64,000 nt of DNA. Origin: Corallochytrium limacisporum (lineage: Eukaryota; Opisthokonta). Under the pieces are notes generated by a model. It was not told the DNA's origin, ran no database searches, and saw only the letters and a list, made by a program, of their open reading frames with translations. A program made the translations under genes and the position numbers. The stretch lies in the NCBI GenBank assembly GCA_002811645.1, contig PDIP01000032.1:267985-331984 (forward strand). Direction: 5' to 3'. Of the stretch, positions 48,981-57,524 are shown piece by piece. The first letter of the stretch is position 1; each line of letters begins with the position of its first letter.

Positions 48981-51900
48981 ATGTCAACCGTACAACAACG
49001 GCCTAAGGCGGCCACGAGGGCGCGCGAGAATGCACAGGCTAGCCCTGGAGGACGCCAGCCGCAATCTACTAAACAGCAGCAAAACGGTATGTTGAAGTCA
49101 ATGTGGAATGGATTCCTCGATTCTATGGCTGCCGCTTTTGAGGAGCTATTTGATGATGATGAGTACATTCCTGTACAACCGCGTCTGGGAGGCCCCAGCG
49201 AGGTAGGAAGTGCGGGTCGCCCACGGACCCGACAACAGCGTAATCTTTTATCGGTCTCCAGTCCTTCTAATCCAGACAAAGATTATTTCTCCTTTCAAAG
49301 CGCACCGATTGAATGGGAAAGAAAGGGAGCGATTCCAAGGGATGGAAGCTATCGCACGGAGCCGCCCACCAGTCAAGCAATCAACACGGAGCGCCACAAG
49401 CGTGATGCCCTGCGGCCACTGACTGAAAACGCCACAGCGTTCCATAGGAAGGCAAGGGATCCTGACTGTTCCAGTGAAAGAAAAACATCGATCTGTGCTC
49501 CTCCCTCAATACCATCTCCTTCTACATGTACCGGTACTGTGAAGGCCATATGTGGCCCAGAGGAGACCAAAGCAGAAGCTGAGAAGCGCCGCCTTGAGGA
49601 AGGGAAGCGACTGGTTCGCGCGCAGCCTCGTGAATCTCCTCCACCCTCCACATCTGAAACCGTAACTTTGGGAGCGCGACGTTTGCCAGCACATGGAAAC
49701 TTGCGCCACCGCTCGGGTGGACAGCTACAAACTGTTGCTGTCGAGGGTGAGTTTGGCCACCTTCCCGCCTTGAGTCCCACTGGTAAGAAGGGGAAGCGCT
49801 TCCAGACTGCAACAGAAGGAGACTACAAGGTTCCAACTGGGCCCCGTAACAAGACTCCATTAACACTAACAGAGACGCAGCTGAAAGCTTTGCGTATTGC
49901 CAAGAGTGCGGACCTTAAGGCATTTGCAAAGTCCCTTGAAAAGCGGCAGGTTCTGCGCATTGCCAAGACTTTGACTGAAGCTGAAGATGAGGATTTGGCA
50001 AAGTTGGCGTCTCCGCAAAAGGGATCTGGAAGGACCAATCGATTTGTCAGGCCGTCGAAGAAAGTCATGCTATACCTGGAAAGCCAAAACAAGCCGTATC
50101 TGCCCAATATTTACGACTTAATCATGAGGACCGAAGGTAAAAGTGAGAAAGAATTGGAGGCATTTGACTGGGAGGCAGAGCTGCTGGACCTGATCGGTCG
50201 TGATCCTTCTCCTGGCACCATTGCAACAATTCTAGAGCATGCTCCTCATTTGGGCAAGGTGCTGCAAAGTGAGGATTATGGTCTTAGATATGGAGTTGGT
50301 AAGGAATCGAATAGAACAAGTGCAGGAGCTTCTTCCGAAGACCCTGAAGGCGTCATGAAAGATCCTCCTAAGTCCCATGTTTTGGGCCATGGTTATGATC
50401 CACTTGGCGTAGCACTGGTTGCCACTAAGTTGGATTTGGATGGCGTGGATGATGATGCCGAGGGGGATACGGTAGAATCCACAACTGCAAAAGAAGAAGA
50501 TGACGAGTCTCTGCACGCTCACAGCGAAGAGGATAGTGGGTCTTTGGCCAGCGCCCAGGAGTCTAGCAGCGCATCCGCGCGGAAGAGCATGGTAGCAAAA
50601 CTCGTTGCCGGATACTCATTCGATTCCCTTGCCGATGAAGGAGAGTTGCAGGACATAAATCACGATCAGCTACTGACAGACCTAAACTCACGCCTGAGGG
50701 GTAGGATGTCCTTCACGCCGAAGCCCAGGGGACATAAGAAGAAGTCTACTATCAGCAGCAAGAAGAAGGTGGTTGCTATCGAGCCGGGCATGCTTTCGGA
50801 AACCTTTGATGACCTCGATTCAAAAATGCAAAAGTGGGCCGAAATTGGTGCAAAAGGTATGAAGGTTCCAGTGGAGCAATTCCTGAAAACAGCGAACAAA
50901 CGTCGCCGTGGCTTCATTGCAGATTTCTCCTCCTTTCCGAAAAGTTTGTCCGGGCACAGTGTGGATGATCTTCATAATCTTTGTGAGGCGTTCTTGGAGT
51001 CTTCCAAGTGGTTTCCTGGAGGTAACCGCGAGATTCGCTGCCTCATTTTGGATTATGAAGCAGTGGAGTCCAAAATGGATTTGGTCATGGAGTATCTCCA
51101 AGTTCGCTCGTCTTTTGATACACTTACGGACTGGATGGAATACCATGAGGCACATGACCTGGACTCTGACTCAACATTGGCAAGGTCCAACAACTCTGCC
51201 TCCATGCGGTCTTCGGGCACAAACTCTGGGTACGGTGAGTTAACTTTGACACAACTCGGCAAGGCACAGGAAGAGCTCCTGTCAAAGTGGGGTGATGTGA
51301 CCAAGACGCGGGGCAAAAAGTTTGCACCTTCTGGCCTTACCTTCTCCGATGAAGATTACGAAAATGCTAAACGCATTGGCATCTTCATCATCCACAACAT
51401 CGCTAATTTGCAGGCAAAATTAGCAGCTAGTTTGGAGGTGAATGGTGAGACGGAGGCTGCATGCTTGCGGTCGAAGAGTCTGCGATTCGATGTTTGGAAC
51501 CAGCTAAAGAAGGTCAAGGAAGTGGCTTCGACCGCAAACTTGAACTCCGACGACATCATTGACGATGTGTGCATGACCACAAGAGAGTATCTTCGTCTTC
51601 ACGGCAATGAATATCGATGCGTTATCGCTAAGAGTGCCCGCGGCATTGTTGTTGCACATTTCGAAGAGATACTGAAGCTACTGAATCTGGTTGGCGAATT
51701 GTCTGTGGTAAAACAGCATCAGCCACCGCCAGCACCAAGTGGTATCATTATGCGGGCTGCAGCTCCGATCGGGCAGACTGGAGGACCGCCTCCGCCTCCT
51801 CCCATGCCTGTAAAGCTCCCGGGACTGGCAGCAGTGTCACCGAAGACCGCACCACCGTGTCCGCCGCCGCCACCTCCACCGCCTCCACCTCTGCCTGGTA

Positions 51901-52451
51901 CGCCTCAAGCGAAAGGGGCTCCGAATGCTCCTCCACCGCCACCTCCTCCTGCGGCTATGTCCCATGCCAGTCGTGGTGCTGCCCTCATGCGTAGTCGCCA
52001 AACTGAAACGGTCACACATGCCCTAGGGGTACTCACAGACTCAGTGGCCGCTGCTGCTGAGGCACTGGTTCGGCACATTGCCATGGAACTGCCCCGTGAG
52101 GAAGACCTCAATAGCTCTGTAGACTCTGCCAACAAGGAGAAGGCCAAGAGGAAGCATGGAGATGTTGTGCGTAGTGCGGCCCTTTGGCTCATGTTTGGCT
52201 GCAAGTTCATAACGAAATGTTTCCAGCATGTGCGTATGAACGACCAGGCCAACAAGCGGATGCGGGCGTTGCTTCTATTGCTGCAGGAGCTTGAATCTGA
52301 CATGCCGTGGGCTGATGGGGAGAGCAGTAGCGAGGAAGAGGACGAGTTTGATGAGAACGGAGCCGGTGAAAGTGGGGTCCAAAGCAGCGAGAGTCCCCGC
52401 AGTGCCGAGTCCAGCTTTGGGGACGAGAATGCCCAACCCATGCAATTCTAG
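48981..52451 (+). CDS. Large polyproline protein, unrecognised
   Basis: A 1156-residue protein that I cannot assign. Residues 1 to about 290 are disordered and basic. Around 325-430 is a helical segment including KKVMLYLESQNKPYLPNIYD and FDWEAELLDLIGRDPSPGTI, followed by acidic low-complexity sequence (about 440-550) and a long helical region (about 610-900). Three Pro-rich blocks follow (about 915-995: PPPAPSG, PPPPPPMP, a run of ten P, PPPPPPP), then a helical domain (about 1000-1110) and an acidic tail. The helices-polyproline-helices order recalls formins, and proline blocks bind profilin, SH3, WW or EVH1 domains. I find no FH2 core motif, so it should not be called a formin. An actin or membrane-cortex role is a guess. 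Confidence 0.8.
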   Translation: MSTVQQRPKAATRARENAQASPGGRQPQSTKQQQNGMLKSMWNGFLDSMAAAFEELFDDDEYIPVQPRLGGPSEVGSAGRPRTRQQRNLLSVSSPSNPDKDYFSFQSAPIEWERKGAIPRDGSYRTEPPTSQAINTERHKRDALRPLTENATAFHRKARDPDCSSERKTSICAPPSIPSPSTCTGTVKAICGPEETKAEAEKRRLEEGKRLVRAQPRESPPPSTSETVTLGARRLPAHGNLRHRSGGQLQTVAVEGEFGHLPALSPTGKKGKRFQTATEGDYKVPTGPRNKTPLTLTETQLKALRIAKSADLKAFAKSLEKRQVLRIAKTLTEAEDEDLAKLASPQKGSGRTNRFVRPSKKVMLYLESQNKPYLPNIYDLIMRTEGKSEKELEAFDWEAELLDLIGRDPSPGTIATILEHAPHLGKVLQSEDYGLRYGVGKESNRTSAGASSEDPEGVMKDPPKSHVLGHGYDPLGVALVATKLDLDGVDDDAEGDTVESTTAKEEDDESLHAHSEEDSGSLASAQESSSASARKSMVAKLVAGYSFDSLADEGELQDINHDQLLTDLNSRLRGRMSFTPKPRGHKKKSTISSKKKVVAIEPGMLSETFDDLDSKMQKWAEIGAKGMKVPVEQFLKTANKRRRGFIADFSSFPKSLSGHSVDDLHNLCEAFLESSKWFPGGNREIRCLILDYEAVESKMDLVMEYLQVRSSFDTLTDWMEYHEAHDLDSDSTLARSNNSASMRSSGTNSGYGELTLTQLGKAQEELLSKWGDVTKTRGKKFAPSGLTFSDEDYENAKRIGIFIIHNIANLQAKLAASLEVNGETEAACLRSKSLRFDVWNQLKKVKEVASTANLNSDDIIDDVCMTTREYLRLHGNEYRCVIAKSARGIVVAHFEEILKLLNLVGELSVVKQHQPPPAPSGIIMRAAAPIGQTGGPPPPPPMPVKLPGLAAVSPKTAPPCPPPPPPPPPPLPGTPQAKGAPNAPPPPPPPAAMSHASRGAALMRSRQTETVTHALGVLTDSVAAAAEALVRHIAMELPREEDLNSSVDSANKEKAKRKHGDVVRSAALWLMFGCKFITKCFQHVRMNDQANKRMRALLLLLQELESDMPWADGESSSEEEDEFDENGAGESGVQSSESPRSAESSFGDENAQPMQF

Positions 52452-52815
52452 AAAGAAAATTTTCATTTGATAAATTACCATACATAATGCCGTCATCGTT
52501 TGTATACCCGGGTGGACTCCTAGTTTGTTGTTGGCTGCCTGTCAAGCCTGATAAAGGCATTTAATATTTTGTTGAAACGTGATAACGATAAGGAGAGCTA
52601 CGATTTGCTGCGGGAGGCACAGTAATCCCGCGTCTGGCTTTTGTGATTTGCGTTTTTTAGCTTTTGCGGGTTTTTTTGTCAGTGTTTTCTTTTAGCATTT
52701 TTCTGGACTGTCCAGGCGGATATGATTACTTCACTGTTAAAGTGCAGTCGTCAAAAGAGCTTGAACACAAAGGCAGCAAAAATATTGGAAAAAGAGGTGT
52801 CGTGATCCCTGTTAC
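52452..52815. other. 3' spacer between convergent genes
   Basis: 364 bp between the stops of the polyproline gene and the small phosphosite-rich gene; the longest convergent spacer in the window. It is T-rich with no coding frame supported. It should contain the two 3' ends. Confidence 0.5.
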
Positions 52816-53190
52816 TCACAGCAAGAGAGACACATTCTCCTCGTTGGCGTCAGGGGCCAAGTTCGGCAGGATGGACGCCTCAGAGCTGAACCTGCGCAGA
52901 GAGGCAGCAAAGTAGCCGTCACCAAACAAGGATGCGCGGCGCTGGGTGGTGTTGTCGGGAGAAGATCCCAGAGAGGCCAACGACTCCTGCTTTTGCAGAT
53001 TGGGCTGGTGCATGGCCTCATGCATATCACTGGCCGAGGAACGCAGTGGTTCCGTCTCACCGGGCTTGACGTTTCTCTTGACGCCGAACATCATTTCGTT
53101 AAGGGAGCCAAGAGCAGAAGGTTCGGAAGAGGTGGAATCAGAGCGCTGCCTGGACATGATTGTTTTCAAAACGGGTGCGTCCTGGGTCAT
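52816..53190 (-). CDS. Small Ser-rich protein with PKA-type phosphosites
   Basis: A 124-residue frame, strongly Ser-rich and disordered, with no membrane span or known domain. It carries two basophilic sites of RRxS form, RRASLF and RRFSSE, and a SDSTSSEPS cluster, so protein kinase A or a related kinase could control it (inference). A second in-frame Met at residue 12 (53157; MSRQRSDSTSSEP) is an equally likely start. The biased but non-repetitive composition suggests a real gene; the family is unrecognised. It ends 364 bp from the convergent polyproline gene. Confidence 0.5.
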   Translation of the reverse strand: MTQDAPVLKTIMSRQRSDSTSSEPSALGSLNEMMFGVKRNVKPGETEPLRSSASDMHEAMHQPNLQKQESLASLGSSPDNTTQRRASLFGDGYFAASLRRFSSEASILPNLAPDANEENVSLLL

Positions 53191-55854
53191 TCACAACGAT
53201 AAAAATCCTATTGAGATGGAGACAGGACCTCGAAAGGCTTTGAGTTTGAAGTAGTCACCAAAGGGAAAGTTGACTTCAGTGGGTGGTGCAAGATCTAGAG
53301 TTGTTTCCTGTGTGATCGCTATTCTGGGTGCTGAAAGCCGAGAACATAGATCCTCTACCGGCAAGTTGGTTGAATTCGTATAAGTTTTGACTACCTTGTA
53401 CCTTTGTTCCCACCTGGAAGGACAGAGCACGTATACTTGCATGGGGGTCCACCTGTTGACCAAGGTAACACGCTCCAAGGTGGCGTCCTACTGGTGCGGT
53501 GCATGTTTACCCTTTTGCCCCGCTATTTGTAGCGGAGCTCGGATCAGTCAAAGACTCTGGAGTACAAACCGTCTTCTGTTGTTTGACCTGCGTAGAGTCC
53601 GTACTGGCAAAATTTGCGGGTTAGCCGGGGCGGAGGTCAAGTTCCATCTGGCACCAGAGGCCAAGGCCCTGCGCAGCGGCACCCCCTCAAAATTGACCGC
53701 AAACTCCTGCTTCCCCTGCGACGCATACCCGTCCGACTTCGAACCATACCCTGCAAAGTAATATCAAATATATTAACATCTTTCCGTGCCAGTTTGCATC
53801 TTGCTCCAAATCGTGGTCCTGTTCTGCAGCTCTGATGTTCCTGTCGTCTGCAGCTTTTTGTCGGCCGCTGCAACGAGCAACACCCCCCTCCTCTTCCCCC
53901 TTGGTCCAGAAATTAAAAGGAGAGTAATTTCCAAAAGGCAAAGCGAAAGGGCCGGGCACAATAAAGCCAAAGGAGAAGAGAGACCCGGCCCATAGTGGCT
54001 GGCTCGCCCCGGAACCATTTCAGAGCGACTCGGGCGGGAGAGGCTTGAGTGCCCAAAAAAATAAGCGCTCGGTGACTGGAAAATTGCGCAGATGGCCGCC
54101 ACCCCCCCGGTTTTCTGTGCTCCTACGGCAAACAAAAAGACATTTAAGAACGGACGACTGCAGACCCGCCTCGCAGTGCGTGTGTACCCGGAGGGGGTGG
54201 GGGGCCCCAACCGCCATCGGTGGCTGCTGGCCTGCGGGGGAAAAGACCTTGAGGCTCCCTCTCCCCCCCCCCTTTGGAGTTTGAGAGAGACAAGGGAGGA
54301 GAAAGAAGGGGAGAACCCGGGAGAAAACCGAGACAGACGGAAGCTATTTTTGGATCCCATTGGGTACCGTTGCACTTTCTATACTAAACCTTCCTGTGTT
54401 TTGGCATGGTTCACAGTGGATGTGTTGCAGCGGACAGTTCGTGTTCCTTTTTGTTCGGTTTTGTCGCTTGCATGTCCGGAAGAGTTAGAGGGATTGGCAC
54501 GGCTGCTGCTGGTCACTGCCCGGTTATATTCATCCGTACCACCGCGTCCGTACGGTCGATGGACATTCAATTGATTGTCGATCGTTTACCCTGCTGTTGC
54601 ATCTCCCGTCGCTCCCAGGAAAGGGCGGTAGCTGCTGATGAAGCTGATTGTATGTTTTGAGTCGATACCTTACCAAATTGCTGACCCATGACACATACAA
54701 GTGGAAGAGAATTTAAAAAACTTGATGAGGTGGGATAGTAACGGACAGTGTGGCGGCCATCTCGTAGTGCTCCGTATTAACAGTTTGACTCCATCATGTG
54801 CAGGGGATATCCGATTCACCATTCTGTGACCAAGTTGTACGGCAATGATTACAGGTACAGGGGAATACCAAGTCTTATCCAGGAACCGCACACCCTCCCC
54901 ACACAACCATATCATTTTGTCCACTACCATCACCACCGACCATCATCAGTCACATGCATGAAGCTGAGTCTCTCTTGCATCCCATCCCTATAGGCTGTAG
55001 ATGAAGCTGATTCTTGCAAACTCTCGAAATTTCCAGAATGGTGTGGGTGTGTCCCATGGAGTGGCTGATGCCATAGTCGCTGGTGATGGCATTGGGGATT
55101 ACAACACGTACAGCCCCCCTTTCGTCTCCGCCAGAAAAGGAATCCTCCCTTCCGGCTGCAAAACTGAATACGTTCACTACTGACTAAGCTGTAAGTCGGC
55201 CACAGAGAGAGAGAGTGTGTGTGTGACGGACGGAGAGGGGACAGGGACGAGGGGTCCGGGAAAAGGGGGGGGGGTGCAAAGGTAACAATTCGGTGAGAAG
55301 GAATTGAGCTGGATGTTCACAGCTTCAGCGCAATATCAGTACGCAATAGAATTGGGGTTCACGATGTTTCTAGTGTCGGGCGTACACCAGGGTTTTGGTG
55401 GGGGGTTCCGCAACACATCCGACATAAGGCATATGATGCAGTGGAGAGATAGATGGGCAAGATAGCGTTGGCTGCGAGGTTGCTGGCTTTGGGTCGTCCG
55501 TGCTTTGGGGTTAGACTTCTGGGTTGTTGTGCTTGAGGGCCATGCAATCTATCGTCGCCCATACGAAACCGTAGGAACTACGAACTGCCAGGGATGATGA
55601 TGATGATGTCGACAGCAAGTACAGATTGATTGCTCTAAGCAGCCTTTCTGCTCTTGGCGCTCACATTTCACAATTGGAATGCATACACGGGGCACAGCCA
55701 TGAGCAAATGGGTATGACATATTGAGCAGGTCTACAGTGAGGGCTTTGGTGCCTACGATTAAGTATGATTCGCTTCTATTTGCATGAACATAGGTAAGTT
55801 GAAGGGACAGTCACAAAAAAAGGAACCCGCCTTCACTATTTCGAAATTGATGCG
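53191..55854. other. 2.7-kb region without a convincing gene
   Basis: It lies between the start of the small Ser-rich gene and the 3' end of the F-box gene, both on the minus strand. Frames of up to 200 codons exist but overlap on opposite strands and have random composition. It has G-rich patches (54188-54205, 55264-55275), short GA/GT runs near 55204-55224 and near-repeats of GATGAAGCTGATT (54637, 55001). No RNA gene or transposon was recognised. Confidence 0.5.
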
Positions 55855-56964
55855 TCAATCAGCAGTCGTGGGCGGGGGCACAAACCATTCTCTCCGGTCC
55901 GCTGTCAGGGTCGGCACAACGTCGGCCCAACGTTCCAGTTCCCCTATGACATCTGACACATCTGAGACACGCGGTGCGGTGCTAGCGCTGGAAAACATTC
56001 CTGCCGAGCTTGGTGTTGCAGTCGAGTCTGTGGCACGCATGCTCTTGGAGCTCTCCAGTGTACCGTCAGCTGCTGCGGAGCGCTTTGTGGATGACTCAAA
56101 CATACGCCGCTCTTCAGCATCCTGCTCAAGGGCAAGATCTATCATGCGCCGCAGTGCCGGGACCACCGTACCCAAATGATACCCGAGGAGGAAGATACGA
56201 GCTAGGCAGACATAGTACATGTCCCGAAAGCCGTGTACGAAGTGCCGTTCATATTTGCCAATCAAACGAAGTCGGCAATAGGTCCCCACGCACTGTATTG
56301 GGCATCGTAGCTCAAACTTTTGAATCTCATCTGTGTTATCACACGCAAACACCTCCGAAGCGGTTGTCCACTTCCCTGGCTCCGGGCCCACAAGGAGTTG
56401 GATATACTGGGGCGCATAACACACGCGACTCTTCATAGCCACTATTGCTACTGAAGAGATTATGCTGCCCTCCACTACACGATAGTCAAGCCAATCCTCC
56501 GACTCGGCGGTAGTCCGGCCACGAGATCCAAAGAAGTAGAAATCACCCAATGTAAATTCGACGCCCTGGTCACGGTCCTTGGGCGAAGATCCGATTCCTT
56601 CACGTGCCAAACTGTACATGCCCTCAGGGCCTCTCAACACGAACATTTTGTACATTTCCCGATACGCAAGATAGCTGTCGTTCTTCTGGCTGCGGGCTAG
56701 GAAAAGATCCCGTCTCAACTCTGGAAACGGCAAGGGATTGACCCATGACTCTGAACTAGCATCTTTGCCTGGCCCAAAGTCTCGCTTAAGATAGTATTCC
56801 CAGAGGATTGGATCCATGGCAATCTTGTTCCAACATTTGCTAGCCCTGGCAACCTGGCAAATTTCATATGGATCAAGGTGCGTCAGAATTAAGCGCCACA
56901 CCTCTATGGGCAGATGGTGGCAAGGATCGCGTAGTCCAGCTGTATGTTCTGTTTCACCGATCAT
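55855..56964 (-). CDS. F-box protein with possible beta-sandwich domain
   Basis: A 369-residue protein. The F-box is at about 17-60 (HLPIEVWRLILTHLDPYEICQVARASKCWNKIAMDPILWEYY), so it should bind Skp1 in an SCF ubiquitin ligase. Residues about 150-265 look beta-rich (IQLLVGPEPGKWTTASEVFA, then CPIQCVGTYCRLRLIGKYER and DMYYVCLARIFLLGY) and resemble galactose-binding-like jelly-roll domains (discoidin/F5-F8C type) that could recognise a substrate; that assignment is tentative. The last 90 residues are Ser/Thr-rich and disordered. The start is the first ATG, ten to fifteen residues before the F-box. Substrate unknown. Confidence 0.8.
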   Translation of the reverse strand: MIGETEHTAGLRDPCHHLPIEVWRLILTHLDPYEICQVARASKCWNKIAMDPILWEYYLKRDFGPGKDASSESWVNPLPFPELRRDLFLARSQKNDSYLAYREMYKMFVLRGPEGMYSLAREGIGSSPKDRDQGVEFTLGDFYFFGSRGRTTAESEDWLDYRVVEGSIISSVAIVAMKSRVCYAPQYIQLLVGPEPGKWTTASEVFACDNTDEIQKFELRCPIQCVGTYCRLRLIGKYERHFVHGFRDMYYVCLARIFLLGYHLGTVVPALRRMIDLALEQDAEERRMFESSTKRSAAADGTLESSKSMRATDSTATPSSAGMFSSASTAPRVSDVSDVIGELERWADVVPTLTADRREWFVPPPTTAD

Positions 56965-57524
56965 TTTGACGAATTTTGTTTTGTCAGAAGGCCCATTATG
57001 TTTTGGTAACTAGAAATCAAACTCTGCCATGTGGTTTCCCTCATCTTCTTGAACAGATCTGCTTCACATGGCACCCATCTTTAGAACGTTTCACTCGTGG
57101 GTGTAACTCGCCTCAATTCACTCGAGACCTGGGCATATCAAAGAGCTCCCAGGGATTTTAAACAAAGAAAACAAAACACAACCGTCAATGTGTCAGTGTA
57201 AAAAATCTTCACAGAATGTCCCCAAATACCTCCACCCGCTCCAATAGCGCTCTCCCTTGTTTGGCCAAAGATTGATGCCCCCGCTCCTGAGACTGGCTGT
57301 TGGGTCCCGGAGCCTGAGGGGAGTGGGAGCGGACTACTTGATGAATCACTTTGGCACGGGAGGAAAAGTGAGAGGGAGCTGAACCGGGGAGGGGTTATAG
57401 AGAGGGAACTTAGGGAACACCGGAGCAAGTGGTTGAATTGATAAAACTCTCATGGCCACCACTGATGTAACCATGTGATAATGTACGCTTATATAGTGAC
57501 TTGACTTAATGCATCTAATGACCA
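56965..57524 (-). promoter_or_regulatory. Upstream region of F-box gene and 3' flank of AFG2
   Basis: 560 bp between two minus-strand genes. It has GGGAGGGGTTATAG at 57387-57400: the recurrent G box directly followed by TTATAG. No coding frame is supported. Confidence 0.5.

Noticed and set aside
48981-52451. Calling the polyproline protein a formin
   Set aside because: There are FH1-like proline blocks, but I could find no FH2 core motif after them; the helical region after the prolines is only about 110 residues, too short for FH2.
53773-54375. 200-codon minus-strand frame
   Set aside because: Overlaps plus-strand frames of similar length, is Ser/Pro/Arg-rich from GC-rich spacer DNA and has no recognisable domain or conserved start.
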